From NCBI RefSeq assembly GCF_047300855.1, contig NZ_CP170197.1, positions 2,356,001 to 2,420,000 of the forward strand: 64,000 nt of DNA, written 5' to 3'. Below the pieces are notes generated by a model, which saw only the letters and a program-made list of their open reading frames with translations, was not told where the DNA came from and searched no databases. Shown here piece by piece: positions 1 to 9,231 of this stretch. Positions within the stretch are counted from its first letter, which is position 1, and each line of letters begins with the position of its first letter. The position numbers were made by a program, and so were the translations under genes. The stretch comes from Sulfuriferula sp047300855 (GTDB lineage: Bacteria > Pseudomonadota > Gammaproteobacteria > Burkholderiales > Sulfuriferulaceae).

Positions 1-701
1 TGCGCTATTTCGATACGCGCATACTGACCCTCGACCCGGCCCAGCCAGATCGTTTCATTACCTCGGAAAAGAAGAACGTGCTGGTGGATTTCTTTGTTAA
101 ATGGCGCATTATTGACACCCGGCAATATTACGTCAGCGTGGGCGGTGATGAAACCCGCGCGAAGACACGCCTGCGCCAGACCATCAATGACGGATTGCGC
201 GCCGAGTTCGGCAAACGCACCATACATGATGTGGTGTCCGGTGAACGTGATCAGATCATGGCAACCCTGCGTCAAAAAGCCGATCAGGATGCGCGTGCGA
301 TCGGCGTGCAAGTTCTGGATGTGCGCCTCAAACATGTGGATCTGCCGGACGAAGTCAGCGAGTCGGTATATCGGCGCATGGAAGCGGAGCGTAAACGGGT
401 AGCCAATGAACTGCGTTCCACCGGTTCCGCAGAAGCCGAGAAAATCAAGGCTGATGCTGACCGCCAGCGTCAAGTCATCATTGCCAACGCCTACCGTGAC
501 GCCCAGGAGATCAAGGGTGCGGGCGATGCCAAAGCCAGCGCCATCTATGCCTCGGCCTACTCGAAAAACCCGGAGTTTTACGCCTTCTATCGCAGCATGG
601 ATGCATACCGCCAGAGCTTCAAGAGCAAGAGTGACGTACTGGTACTGGAACCGAATAGCGCCTTCTTCAAGTACATGAAATCACCCAATGCGGGGAAATA
701 G
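1..701 (+). CDS. hflC: HflC, FtsH protease modulator (5' end outside window)
   Basis: This is the last 232 residues of HflC, the SPFH/band-7 partner of HflK. In E. coli the HflKC complex is inner-membrane anchored, faces the periplasm and restrains the FtsH protease. The frame is already open at base 3, so the start lies upstream. The visible part has the band-7 stretch (VKWRIIDTRQYY), then a long charged helical segment (ADADRQRQVIIANAYRDAQ) and the C-terminal YRSMDAYRQSF typical of HflC. A DUF2065 gene follows after three bases and then hisZ-purA, the standard betaproteobacterial order. hflK is expected just upstream. Confidence 0.95.
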   Translation, partial: RYFDTRILTLDPAQPDRFITSEKKNVLVDFFVKWRIIDTRQYYVSVGGDETRAKTRLRQTINDGLRAEFGKRTIHDVVSGERDQIMATLRQKADQDARAIGVQVLDVRLKHVDLPDEVSESVYRRMEAERKRVANELRSTGSAEAEKIKADADRQRQVIIANAYRDAQEIKGAGDAKASAIYASAYSKNPEFYAFYRSMDAYRQSFKSKSDVLVLEPNSAFFKYMKSPNAGK

Positions 702-704
702 GTA

Positions 705-902
705 ATGTACGGCGGCAACTTCCTCACTGCCATTGCACTGATGCTGGTGCTGGAAGGCCTGTTGCCGGCAGTGGCGCCCAGTTTATGGCGCGAAGCGTTT
801 CGTAAGATGGTCATCCTGAATGATAGCCAGTTGCGCTTCGCCGGACTCGCGTCTATGCTCAGCGGTTTGTTAATTCTGCTTGCATCTCATTCCCATGCAT
901 AA
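705..902 (+). CDS. DUF2065 family small membrane protein (YjeT-like)
   Basis: This is a 65-residue protein of the DUF2065/YjeT family, whose function is unknown. It has two hydrophobic stretches, roughly residues 5–25 (FLTAIALMLVLEGLLPAVA) and 45–62 (FAGLASMLSGLLILLA), separated by a basic loop, so two inner-membrane helices are likely. It begins three bases after hflC and its end overlaps the start of hisZ. Position between hflC and hisZ/purA is the normal place for this family, which supports the call despite the short length. Confidence 0.85.
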   Translation: MYGGNFLTAIALMLVLEGLLPAVAPSLWREAFRKMVILNDSQLRFAGLASMLSGLLILLASHSHA

Positions 903-2052
903 CTGGCTATTACCTGAATATATCGAAGATCTCCTGCCACCGGTCGCCTGGCGTCTGGAGTACCTGCGCCTCAGCACACTCAACATGTTCCGTACTCACG
1001 GCTACGAACTGGTTACTCCACCCATGCTGGAGTATCTGGAATCACTGCTCACTGGTACGGGCAGCGACCTGGACACGCGTACATTCAAGCTGGTGGACCA
1101 ATTATCAGGCCGCATGATGGGTCTGCGGGCAGACATCACTCCGCAAGTCGCGCGCATCGACGCGCATCTGCTCAATCATCAGGGCGTGACGCGCCTGTGT
1201 TATGCCGGTGTCGTTGTGCACACCCTGCCCGAGGGCATGAATCGCTCGCGTGAATTACTGCAGGTAGGCGCCGAGCTATACGGTCACAGTGGATACGAAG
1301 CGGACGTTGAAATCCAGCGACTGATGCTGGATGCATTGACACTCGCCGGTGTCAGTGACCTCTATCTGGATATTGGACATGTCGGCGTATTTGGCGGGTT
1401 GATGGCCTACGGGCACGTTCCCGCAGAGAAAGAAGCCGCCTTGTTCCAGGCGCTGCAGGCTAAAGATACCCCGGCCATTCGCGATTTGACCCACGGCATG
1501 GATGAGGCAACCCGTGCCGCATTTATCGCCCTGCCCACACTCTATGGCGGGGTAGAGGTGCTGGACGAAGCATTCCGGATTTTGCCTAGCAGCCTGGAAA
1601 TCACCCAGGCCCTGGAACAATTGCGCGCCATCGAAAATGAGCTCAAGGGCAGTGCGAAAATCAATATCGACCTCGCCGAATTGCGCGGCTACCACTACCA
1701 CAGCGGCGTGGTGTTTTCCGCCTATGCGGGGACGCATACCAACGTATTGGCACAAGGCGGACGTTATGACGAGGTCGGCAAAGCATTTGGCCGCGCCCGC
1801 CCTGCCACTGGATTTAGCCTGGATCTGCGCGAAATTGCCACACTGTTCTGGCGTTCTCCCGGTTCAAAAGGCATCCTGGCACCCTATCTGAAAAACGCCA
1901 AACTGGCGCAGAAAATCCAGCAACTGCGCAGTAGCGGTGAGATTGTAGTCGTCGAACTGGCCGGTCACGAAGCTGACCGCAGCGAGCTCAACTGCGACCG
2001 CATACTGCTCGACAACAAGGGCGAATGGGAAGTCGTCCCTCTGACAAAATAA
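895..2052 (+). CDS. hisZ: ATP phosphoribosyltransferase regulatory subunit HisZ
   Basis: HisZ is a catalytically inactive paralogue of histidyl-tRNA synthetase that pairs with the short form of HisG in the first step of histidine synthesis. The 385-residue product shows the class II synthetase-like core (FRTHGYELVTPPMLEYLESL, then the MGLRADITPQVARI segment, and GGRYDEVGKAFGRARPATGF near residue 290). The ATG at 895 is preferred over the upstream TTG because HisZ proteins start with an NWLLPE-like sequence. It overlaps the preceding gene by eight bases. hisG is not adjacent. Placement beside purA is common in betaproteobacteria. Confidence 0.95.
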   Translation: MHNWLLPEYIEDLLPPVAWRLEYLRLSTLNMFRTHGYELVTPPMLEYLESLLTGTGSDLDTRTFKLVDQLSGRMMGLRADITPQVARIDAHLLNHQGVTRLCYAGVVVHTLPEGMNRSRELLQVGAELYGHSGYEADVEIQRLMLDALTLAGVSDLYLDIGHVGVFGGLMAYGHVPAEKEAALFQALQAKDTPAIRDLTHGMDEATRAAFIALPTLYGGVEVLDEAFRILPSSLEITQALEQLRAIENELKGSAKINIDLAELRGYHYHSGVVFSAYAGTHTNVLAQGGRYDEVGKAFGRARPATGFSLDLREIATLFWRSPGSKGILAPYLKNAKLAQKIQQLRSSGEIVVVELAGHEADRSELNCDRILLDNKGEWEVVPLTK

Positions 2053-2079
2053 TTTTCGATAAATCGTTTGGATATCAAC

Positions 2080-3372
2080 ATGACCAAGAACGTCGTCGTC
2101 ATTGGCACGCAGTGGGGAGATGAAGGCAAGGGCAAGATCGTGGACTGGCTCACCGATCACGCTCAGGGCGTGGTGCGCTTTCAAGGCGGCCACAATGCCG
2201 GGCATACACTGGTGGTGGCCGGCAAAAAAACCGTGCTGCATCTGATCCCCTCCGGCATCCTGCGTGACAAAGTCACCTGTTTTATCGGCAATGGCGTGGT
2301 GGTATCTCCGCAAGCATTGCTGGAAGAAGTGGACATGCTGGAAGCGGCTGGCATTGACGTCATTTCACGCCTGAAAATTTCCGAAGCCTGCCCGTTGATC
2401 CTGGCGCACCACATCGCCCTCGATCAGGCGCGCGAACTTGCCAAGGGTGCCGGTAAAATCGGCACTACCGGGCGCGGCATCGGACCCGCATATGAAGATA
2501 AAGTGGCGCGCCGCGCCATTCGCCTGCAGGACGTATTCCATCGTGAACGCTTTGCAGCCAAGCTGGGCGAAGTACTCGATTACCACAACTTCGTGCTGAA
2601 AAACTATTTCCACGCCGAACCGGTTGATTTTAGCCGGACGCTGGAAGAAACGCTGCTGCTGGCCGAACGCATCAAACCCATGGTGGCCGACGTGCCACGG
2701 CTCTTGTATGAAGCCAACCGTGCCGGTGACAATCTGCTGTTCGAGGGTGCACAAGGCACGCTGCTTGACATCGATCATGGCACCTATCCTTTCGTCACCT
2801 CAAGCAACTGCACCTCGGGTGGTGCGGCTACCGGTGCAGGCGTCGGGCCACATACCCTGCATTATGTGCTGGGCATCACCAAGGCTTATACCACCAGGGT
2901 CGGATCCGGCCCCTTCCCGACCGAACTGTTTGATGACAACGGTAAATATCTGGCCGAGCGCGGCCACGAATTTGGTTCCACTACCGGTCGCGCGCGGCGC
3001 TGCGGCTGGTTCGACGCTGCCGCATTAAAACGTTCGATACAGATTAACGGCGTATCCGGATTGTGCGTAACCAAACTCGACGTTCTCGACGGCATGGAAA
3101 CACTACGCGTGTGCGTAGGCTACAATCTGGATGGTGGCTTCTCCGATATCCTGCCGGTAGGCGCGGAAACGCTCGCCAAGTGCGAGCCGGTATACGAGGA
3201 AATGCCTGCCTGGAGAGAAAGCACCGTCGGCATCAAGCGTTACGAAGACCTTCCAGAAAATGCGCGGGCTTACCTGAAGCGCATGCAGGACCTGTGCGAA
3301 GTGCCGATCGACATGATCTCTACCGGCCCCGACCGCGAAGAGACGATAGTGTTGCGGCACCCGTTTAACTGA
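2080..3372 (+). CDS. purA: Adenylosuccinate synthetase
   Basis: PurA is a cytosolic enzyme that joins IMP and aspartate using GTP to give adenylosuccinate, the first committed step to AMP. The 430-residue length matches the family. The N-terminal GTQWGDEGKGK loop, GHNAGHT, the GTTGRGIGPAYEDK segment and the STTGRARRCGWFD region are all intact. The ATG at 2080 is chosen because the TTG twelve bases upstream would add four unconserved residues. hisZ ends 27 bases upstream, so the two are probably co-transcribed. A hairpin terminator follows at 3460–3485. Confidence 0.98.
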   Translation: MTKNVVVIGTQWGDEGKGKIVDWLTDHAQGVVRFQGGHNAGHTLVVAGKKTVLHLIPSGILRDKVTCFIGNGVVVSPQALLEEVDMLEAAGIDVISRLKISEACPLILAHHIALDQARELAKGAGKIGTTGRGIGPAYEDKVARRAIRLQDVFHRERFAAKLGEVLDYHNFVLKNYFHAEPVDFSRTLEETLLLAERIKPMVADVPRLLYEANRAGDNLLFEGAQGTLLDIDHGTYPFVTSSNCTSGGAATGAGVGPHTLHYVLGITKAYTTRVGSGPFPTELFDDNGKYLAERGHEFGSTTGRARRCGWFDAAALKRSIQINGVSGLCVTKLDVLDGMETLRVCVGYNLDGGFSDILPVGAETLAKCEPVYEEMPAWRESTVGIKRYEDLPENARAYLKRMQDLCEVPIDMISTGPDREETIVLRHPFN

Positions 3373-3459
3373 GCAATAACTGCCGTATTCGTGCGTATAC
3401 GGGTACGGTATTCAAGGCAATACGGATGACTGAATTCGGACTGGCGATGCAAAAAAACG

Positions 3460-3485
3460 AAAAGGGCAGCTGGCGCTGCCCTTTT
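3460..3485. terminator. Bidirectional terminator between purA and tRNA-Leu
   Basis: An 11-bp perfect stem (AAAAGGGCAGC / GCTGCCCTTTT) with a 4-base loop has an A-run on the left and a T-run on the right. It can stop purA on the plus strand and the tRNA-Leu transcript on the minus strand. Confidence 0.85.
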
Positions 3486-3506
3486 GAGTTTGATGTACTG
3501 CTAATC

Positions 3507-3593
3507 TGGTGCCCAGAAGAGGACTCGAACCTCCACAGTGTTGCCACCGCATGGACCTGAACCATGTGCGTCTACCAATTCCGCCATCTGGGC
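3507..3593 (-). tRNA. tRNA-Leu(CAG)
   Basis: Read on the minus strand, this 87-nt class II tRNA has a 7-bp acceptor stem (GCCCAGA/TCTGGGC), a leucine-type long variable arm, the T-loop GGTTCGAGTCC, an encoded CCA, and anticodon loop TTCAGGT giving CAG. It is convergent with purA and divergent from rnr. Confidence 0.95.
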
Positions 3594-3606
3594 TGGAAAG
3601 ACGCGC

Positions 3607-3634
3607 ATTATAAATGAACAAGGATACTTGTCAA
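3607..3634 (-). promoter_or_regulatory. Sigma-70 promoter of tRNA-Leu(CAG), overlapping the rnr start
   Basis: On the minus strand TTGACA (3629–3634) and TATAAT (3607–3612) are separated by 16 bases, close to a consensus housekeeping promoter. It lies just upstream of the tRNA 5' end at 3593. The -35 box includes the A of the rnr start codon on the other strand, so the two genes share this sequence. Confidence 0.8.
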
Positions 3635-5976
3635 TGAAAAAACCCACGGCACACGCGGAAACCACCCGCCTTACTGGCCTGCGTGCGACTGATCCGCATC
3701 TGGAACGCGAGCGCGAGCGCTACGAGCACCCGCTGCCAAGCCGCGAATTCATCATGGATGTATTGCGCCAGCAAGGTGCGCCGCTACAGCCGGAAACGCT
3801 GGCTGAATTGCTCGCTATTACTCCCGAAGAAATCGACCTGTTTGCACGTCGTTTGCGCGCCATGGAGCGCGATGGCGAGTTGATGCAGAACCGGCGCGGC
3901 GACCTGTGCGTGGTGGAAAAACTCGACTTGATCAAAGGTCGCGTGGAAGGCCATCCCGAAGGTTTCGGATTCCTGTCTCCCGATGACGGCAGCGACGACC
4001 TGTTCCTCTCGCCGCGTGAAATGCAGAAAGCCATGCACGGCGACCGCGTCATGGCCCGTGAAATCGGCCTGGATCGACGCGGACGGCGCGAAGGCAAAAT
4101 TGTCGAAGTGCTGGAACGCGTCAATACCCATATCGTCGGGCGCCTGCTGGTGGAGCAGGGCATCATGCTGGTGGCCCCGGAAAACAAGCGCATCACCCAG
4201 GATATTCTCATCCCCGCCGGCAACGAGGGCAACGCCCAGACCGGTCAGGTAGTCACAGTCGAGATCATCGAACAGCCCGGTAAATACGCCAAGCCGATGG
4301 GACGCGTAGTGGAAGTGCTGGGCAGTTACGCTGACCCCGGAATGGAAATCGAAATTGCACTGCGTAAGCATTCACTGCCCTATATTTTCCCTGAGGCAGT
4401 GGAAAAAATCGCCAAAAAACTGCCCAAGAAAGTGCTCAAAAAAGACCATGCCGGACGCGAAGACATTCGCCACCTGCCGCTCGTCACCATCGACGGTGAA
4501 ACCGCGCGCGATTTCGACGATGCGGTGTATTGCGAGCCGCAAGGAAAAGGCTTCCGCCTGGTCGTAGCAATCGCCGACGTGTCACATTATGTACAGCCCG
4601 GCGATCCACTCGACACCGAAGCCTACAATCGCGGCAACTCAGTATATTTCCCGCGCCGCGTTATTCCCATGCTGCCGGAAGAACTCTCCAACGGCCTGTG
4701 CTCGATCAACCCGCAAGTCGAAAGACTCTGCATGGTCTGCGACATGCAAATCGGCGCGCTTGGCGCGGTAAAGGAATACCGTTTCTACCCCGCCGTCATG
4801 TATTCGCACGCGCGCCTCACTTACAACCAGGTTTGGGATTGGCTACAGCACCCGCAAAATGCCGGCGGTCATGGAGATTTATTACCGCAGCTCAACAATC
4901 TCTACACCCTGTTCAAGGTACTGTTGAAAGCGCGTGGACGGCGTGGCGCGATCGATTTCGAGACGCTGGAAACGCAGATGATTTTCAATGATGAGAAAAA
5001 GATCGAGCAAATCGTGCCAGTCACCCGCAACGACGCGCACCGTCTGATCGAGGAATGCATGCTCGCCGCCAATGTCTGCGCTTCGGATTTTCTGCAAAAG
5101 AAAAAGCAGCCCGCGCTATACCGCATCCATGAGGGCCCCACCCCGGAAAAACTCGCCGCCCTGCGTGAATTTCTGACCGAATTCGGCTTTGCATTGGGCG
5201 GTGGTGATGATCCGCAGGCCAAGGACTACGCCACGCTGCTGGAAAAAATCAAGGGCCGCCCGGACGCAGCATTGCTGCAAACCGTGATGCTGCGCTCACT
5301 GCAGCAGGCGGTATACAGCCCGGACAGCGTCGGCCACTTCGGTCTGGCTTACGAGCATTACACCCACTTCACTTCCCCCATCCGGCGCTATCCCGATCTG
5401 CTCATCCACCGCGCCATCAAGGCCGCACTCGATGGTGAAAAATACATGCCCGGTAACTGGGTAGAGTTGGGAGGGCATTGCTCAATGACCGAGCGCCGTG
5501 CCGACGATGCCACGCGCGACGTGGAAGCCTGGCTGAAATGCTTCTACATGCAGGACCGGGTTGGCGAGGAATTTCCCGGCACCATTTCCAGCGTGACCGG
5601 TTTCGGCATTTTCGTGGCACTCGACGGCATTTATGTGGAAGGTCTGGTGCATATCTCCGAACTGGGCAGTGATTACTTCCACTTCGACAAGGCGCGTCAC
5701 CAGATTATGGGCGAGCGTACCGGCACACGCTATCGCATGGGCGACCGCGTGCAAGTCAAAATCGTGCGCGTGAGCCTGGATACCGCCCGGATTGATTTTA
5801 CCCTCGCCGGTACCAGCCGCCCCGTTCAGGCATCGGAACAAAATCAGTTGCAGGGCAGCAAACAACCAAAAAAATCCGATGCAGGCAAGAAGTCCCACAC
5901 GCATTCAGCCAGCACCCCCAGCGAGCCCGCAAAAAAATCGCGCCGGCGCCGCAAATCCGGTAAGGGAGCGCACTAA
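3634..5976 (+). CDS. rnr: Ribonuclease R
   Basis: RNase R is a 3'-to-5' processive exoribonuclease of the RNB family that degrades structured RNA. The 780-residue product has an N-terminal helix-turn-helix-like region (about 30–90), cold-shock domains, the RNB catalytic domain with ARDFDDAVYC near residue 293 carrying the metal-binding aspartates, an S1 domain (about 644–728) and a lysine/arginine-rich tail ending RRRRKSGKG. The ATG at 3634 is preferred over an open extension that would run back through the tRNA gene, and it has an AAGGA ribosome site nine bases upstream. rlmB starts right at the stop codon, so the pair is an operon. No separate rnr promoter is obvious in the 40 bases after the tRNA. 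Confidence 0.97.
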   Translation: MKKPTAHAETTRLTGLRATDPHLERERERYEHPLPSREFIMDVLRQQGAPLQPETLAELLAITPEEIDLFARRLRAMERDGELMQNRRGDLCVVEKLDLIKGRVEGHPEGFGFLSPDDGSDDLFLSPREMQKAMHGDRVMAREIGLDRRGRREGKIVEVLERVNTHIVGRLLVEQGIMLVAPENKRITQDILIPAGNEGNAQTGQVVTVEIIEQPGKYAKPMGRVVEVLGSYADPGMEIEIALRKHSLPYIFPEAVEKIAKKLPKKVLKKDHAGREDIRHLPLVTIDGETARDFDDAVYCEPQGKGFRLVVAIADVSHYVQPGDPLDTEAYNRGNSVYFPRRVIPMLPEELSNGLCSINPQVERLCMVCDMQIGALGAVKEYRFYPAVMYSHARLTYNQVWDWLQHPQNAGGHGDLLPQLNNLYTLFKVLLKARGRRGAIDFETLETQMIFNDEKKIEQIVPVTRNDAHRLIEECMLAANVCASDFLQKKKQPALYRIHEGPTPEKLAALREFLTEFGFALGGGDDPQAKDYATLLEKIKGRPDAALLQTVMLRSLQQAVYSPDSVGHFGLAYEHYTHFTSPIRRYPDLLIHRAIKAALDGEKYMPGNWVELGGHCSMTERRADDATRDVEAWLKCFYMQDRVGEEFPGTISSVTGFGIFVALDGIYVEGLVHISELGSDYFHFDKARHQIMGERTGTRYRMGDRVQVKIVRVSLDTARIDFTLAGTSRPVQASEQNQLQGSKQPKKSDAGKKSHTHSASTPSEPAKKSRRRRKSGKGAH

Positions 5977-6726
5977 ATGGCGGGCATATTGATCTACGGC
6001 TTTCATGCCGTGACTTCGCGCCTGCGCCAGAATCCGGCCAGCGTCGAGGAAATTTTCGTGGATGCCGCACGCCAGGATGGGCGCGCACGCGAACTGCTGG
6101 AGCACGCCAAAAGCCTCGGCGTCCGCGTCTTGCAAGTGGACAGCAAGCGCCTTGACGGCATCGCCGGCGGCCCGCGCCACCAGGGCATTGCCGCGCGCGT
6201 GACGATGGTGCAGCAACCGCGCCACGTGGACGAAGTACTCGAAGGTCTGCAAGGCGATCTGCTATTACTGGTGCTCGATGGCGTCCAGGATCCGCACAAC
6301 CTCGGCGCCTGTCTGCGCGTGGCCGATGCGATGGGCGCCAATGCCGTAATCGCACCCAAGGACCGCGCCGTCGGCCTTACTCCCACGGTAGCCAAAGTAG
6401 CTTGCGGCGCTGCCGACACCGTTCCCTACCTCACCGTTACCAACCTCGCCCGCGCGCTGCGCGACATCAAGGAATACAGCGTGACGATTGTCGGTGCCGA
6501 TGGCGAAGCGCAAACCGAATTACCAGCGGCCAGTGTCGGGGGTTCCGTCGCCTGGGTGCTGGGAGCCGAGGGCGGCGGCCTGCGTCGCCTCACCCGCGAG
6601 CACTGCGACATCCTGGTGAAAATCCCCATGTATGGCACCGTTGAGAGCCTGAACGTATCAGTGTCAGCAGGCATCTGCCTGTACGAAACCCGGCGTCAGC
6701 GTGTAACCAGCAGTCATGATCAATAA
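5977..6726 (+). CDS. rlmB: 23S rRNA (guanosine-2'-O-) methyltransferase RlmB
   Basis: RlmB is a SPOUT-class enzyme that 2'-O-methylates G2251 of 23S rRNA (E. coli numbering) using S-adenosylmethionine. The 249 residues contain the substrate-binding N-terminal domain and the knot motifs LDGVQDPHNLGACLR (about 93–107), GAEGGGLRRLTREHCD and IPMYGTVESLNVSVS. It starts immediately after the rnr stop and overlaps the following phosphoribosyltransferase gene by 11 bases, so all three are translated from one message. Length and motifs are normal for the family. Confidence 0.96.
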   Translation: MAGILIYGFHAVTSRLRQNPASVEEIFVDAARQDGRARELLEHAKSLGVRVLQVDSKRLDGIAGGPRHQGIAARVTMVQQPRHVDEVLEGLQGDLLLLVLDGVQDPHNLGACLRVADAMGANAVIAPKDRAVGLTPTVAKVACGAADTVPYLTVTNLARALRDIKEYSVTIVGADGEAQTELPAASVGGSVAWVLGAEGGGLRRLTREHCDILVKIPMYGTVESLNVSVSAGICLYETRRQRVTSSHDQ

Positions 6727-7270
6727 CGCCGACGCCTGGCGCATCCTCGAGGATGCCGAGCTGATTTACTCGGAGGCCGAGGTGCAGGCAGCCATCGCCA
6801 CCCTGGCTGCCGCAATCACTGCTCGCTTTAAAGACACTACTCCGTTACTGCTATCGGTGATGGGCGGCGCGGTAGTATTTACCGGGCAAATTTTGCCCAT
6901 GCTGCACTTCCCGCTGGATTTCGACTACGTCCATGCCACCCGTTATGGAAAAAACACGCGCGGCGGCAATCTGGAATGGATCGTCGAGCCACGCGAATCG
7001 GTGACTGGGCGCAGCGTACTACTGCTCGACGACATCCTCGACGAAGGCCACACCCTGGCCGCCATCCGTGCCCGGCTGCTGGACAGGGGCGCAGCTGAAG
7101 TCACCTGTGCCGTACTGACTGAAAAACACACCGGGCAAAGTAAACCAATACGTGCCGACTTTGTCGGCTTGGTATTACCCAACCGCTATGTATTTGGCTG
7201 CGGCATGGATGTGGAGGGGGCATGGCGCAATTTGCCGGCCATCTATGCCCTGAAGGACATCCAAACCTGA
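6716..7270 (+). CDS. hpt: Hypoxanthine-guanine phosphoribosyltransferase-type protein
   Basis: This is a 184-residue type I phosphoribosyltransferase that probably converts hypoxanthine and/or guanine with PRPP to IMP/GMP in purine salvage. The PRPP-binding loop LLLDDILDEGHTL (about 102–114) is clear. SVMGGAVVF and the LPNRYVFGCGMD base-pocket segment near the end match HGPRT. It overlaps rlmB, and the methylthiopurine phosphorylase gene lies two genes downstream, which fits salvage of the hypoxanthine that enzyme releases. Exact base preference cannot be decided from sequence. Confidence 0.85.
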   Translation: MINNADAWRILEDAELIYSEAEVQAAIATLAAAITARFKDTTPLLLSVMGGAVVFTGQILPMLHFPLDFDYVHATRYGKNTRGGNLEWIVEPRESVTGRSVLLLDDILDEGHTLAAIRARLLDRGAAEVTCAVLTEKHTGQSKPIRADFVGLVLPNRYVFGCGMDVEGAWRNLPAIYALKDIQT

Positions 7271-7373
7271 TTAGCTCGGTTTTTTCTGATACTCATGCAA
7301 GTTTATTCTGCCAAACTTGATAAGATGTACTTGATAGAATCACTGTTCATCGCTTTAATTTTTGGAGTACCAA

Positions 7374-8210
7374 ATGCGTAAATTCCTCGTCTTGTTCCTG
7401 ACCTTGCTATTGAGCATGAGCATGATTACCACCGACGCTTACGCCAAGCGCTTTGGCGGCGGCAAAAGCTTCGGCAAGCAACGTGAAAGCATCAGCCAGC
7501 AGGCTGCGCCGCGCGCGCCCGCTGCGCCGGCGACCGCCCCGGCAGCCGGTGGCAACAAGTGGCTCGGCCCGCTGGCCGGTCTCGCAGCCGGCGGCCTGCT
7601 CGCCTCGCTGTTCATGGGTCACGGCTTTGACGGGATCAAGGGCATGGACATTCTGCTGATGCTGGCACTGGCTGCGGGCGTATTCTTCATCATGCGTGCC
7701 ATGCGCCGTAAATCAGCCGAACCCCAAGCCACTGCCTACACCGCACACGGCCAAAGCATCCAGGTCCCGATGCCGGTGAGCAACGCCGAACTGCCCATAG
7801 GCAGCACCGCGGTCGCACCAGTTGCCGGCAGCCGCCCCGCCTGGTTTGACGACGCTGCTTTCCTGCGCGACGCCAAGGCCCACTTCATCCGCCTGCAAGC
7901 CGCTTATGATGTGGCCGACCTCAACGATATCCGCGAATACACCACACCCGAAGTCTTTGCCGAGATCAGTCTGCAAATCCAGGAACGTGGCGCCAGTGCA
8001 CAAAAAACCGACGTCACCCTGCTCAATGCCGACATGCTTGACGTGGTCACAGAAGGCAATCTGGTGATCGCCAGCGTGCGTTTCCATGGCCTGATCCGCG
8101 AGGAAGCCAACGCTCCCGCAGCGCCGTTCGACGAAATCTGGAACATCCAGAAATCCGCTACCGACCGCAGCGCACCGTGGTTCGTCGCCGGCATTCAGCA
8201 GGCGCAATAG
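7374..8210 (+). CDS. Tim44-like domain membrane protein
   Basis: This 278-residue protein has a signal-type N-terminus (about 1–28, ending near DAYAKRFGGGKSFGK), an Ala/Pro-rich linker, two hydrophobic segments (about 60–80, GPLAGLAAGGLLASLFMG, and 88–107) and a C-terminal Tim44-like domain (about 160–275). The bacterial family is membrane-attached and of unknown function; it resembles mitochondrial Tim44 only in the C-terminal domain. The ATG is chosen for the GGAG site upstream. The stop lies four bases before the methylthiopurine phosphorylase start, suggesting co-transcription. Confidence 0.85.
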   Translation: MRKFLVLFLTLLLSMSMITTDAYAKRFGGGKSFGKQRESISQQAAPRAPAAPATAPAAGGNKWLGPLAGLAAGGLLASLFMGHGFDGIKGMDILLMLALAAGVFFIMRAMRRKSAEPQATAYTAHGQSIQVPMPVSNAELPIGSTAVAPVAGSRPAWFDDAAFLRDAKAHFIRLQAAYDVADLNDIREYTTPEVFAEISLQIQERGASAQKTDVTLLNADMLDVVTEGNLVIASVRFHGLIREEANAPAAPFDEIWNIQKSATDRSAPWFVAGIQQAQ

Positions 8211-8214
8211 ATTC

Positions 8215-8964
8215 ATGCTCGCCATTATCGGAGGCACCGGCCTCACTCAACTCGACAATCTGGAAATCACCCATCGGGAGGTCGCCCGTACGCCTTACGG
8301 CGAGCCTTCCGGTGCACTGACCTTTGGCAACATCAACGGGCATCAGGTGATTTTTCTGGCGCGCCACGGCTACGGCCACACCATTCCGCCGCACGAGGTC
8401 AACTACCGCGCCAACCTGTGGGCACTACAGGAGCAAAAAGTCACTCACATCGTATCCGTGGCCAGTGTAGGCGGCATCCACCCTGACCTCATTCCCGGCG
8501 CTCTGGTTGTTCCCGATCAGATCATCGACTACACCCATGGTCGCAAGCACAGTTTTTACAATGGCGGTGACAAAACCGTAACGCACATCGACTTCACTGA
8601 GCCCTATAGCTCGTGCATGCGTGCCAAAATTATGGCCGCCATAGCGGACGCGGGAGAAAGCGCGATTGATCATGGCGTTTATGCTGCCGTACAGGGTCCG
8701 CGACTGGAAACCGCCGCCGAGATTAATCGCCTGGAACGCGATGGCGCTACCATGGTGGGCATGACCGGGATGCCCGAAGCCTCGCTGGCACGCGAACTCG
8801 GTCTCAATTATGCGGCCATCGGTGTCGTCTCCAACTATGCGGCCGGCCGCGGCAGTAGCAAAATCACCATTAGCAGCGCTGAAGTACAAGCGACCCTTGC
8901 CCAAGCCATGGGTCACGTACGTACGGTCCTCGCACACTTGGTGGCGCTGCATAATGAAAGCTGA
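8215..8964 (+). CDS. mtnP: S-methyl-5'-thioinosine / methylthioadenosine phosphorylase
   Basis: This purine nucleoside phosphorylase-family enzyme of 249 residues cleaves methylthio-nucleosides from polyamine synthesis to a free base and methylthioribose-1-phosphate. Visible motifs are IIGGTGL at the N-terminus, LARHGYGHTIPPHEVNYRAN (about 45–64), SVASVGGIHPDL, and GMTGMPEASLARELG with the catalytic region. The HEVNYRANLWAL segment resembles the methylthioinosine-preferring Pseudomonas-type enzyme, whose product is hypoxanthine. The nearby HGPRT-like gene supports that, but substrate choice is inferred. Confidence 0.85.
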   Translation: MLAIIGGTGLTQLDNLEITHREVARTPYGEPSGALTFGNINGHQVIFLARHGYGHTIPPHEVNYRANLWALQEQKVTHIVSVASVGGIHPDLIPGALVVPDQIIDYTHGRKHSFYNGGDKTVTHIDFTEPYSSCMRAKIMAAIADAGESAIDHGVYAAVQGPRLETAAEINRLERDGATMVGMTGMPEASLARELGLNYAAIGVVSNYAAGRGSSKITISSAEVQATLAQAMGHVRTVLAHLVALHNES

Positions 8965-9231
8965 AGCCATATTCAGGGCTTTAAACAGGCCAACCACAGG
9001 ATTGATCAACCAGTAATTCCGGCAATCATAAGCTGTTGATATCGACCTCTGCCAAACTGGCTGACAAAGCCAGAACCCATTCCATGACATGCTGTGCGTG
9101 CAATGCGCCGCCCCGTAACAAGTCTTCGACAAGCCCGGCAGCTAGCGATGTGCAAATCCGGGCAAACAATGAATTTCCTGTCCTGCACTAAATAGGGCTT
9201 GTACGTTTCGCCTCCAAACTCCGACTCGGAA

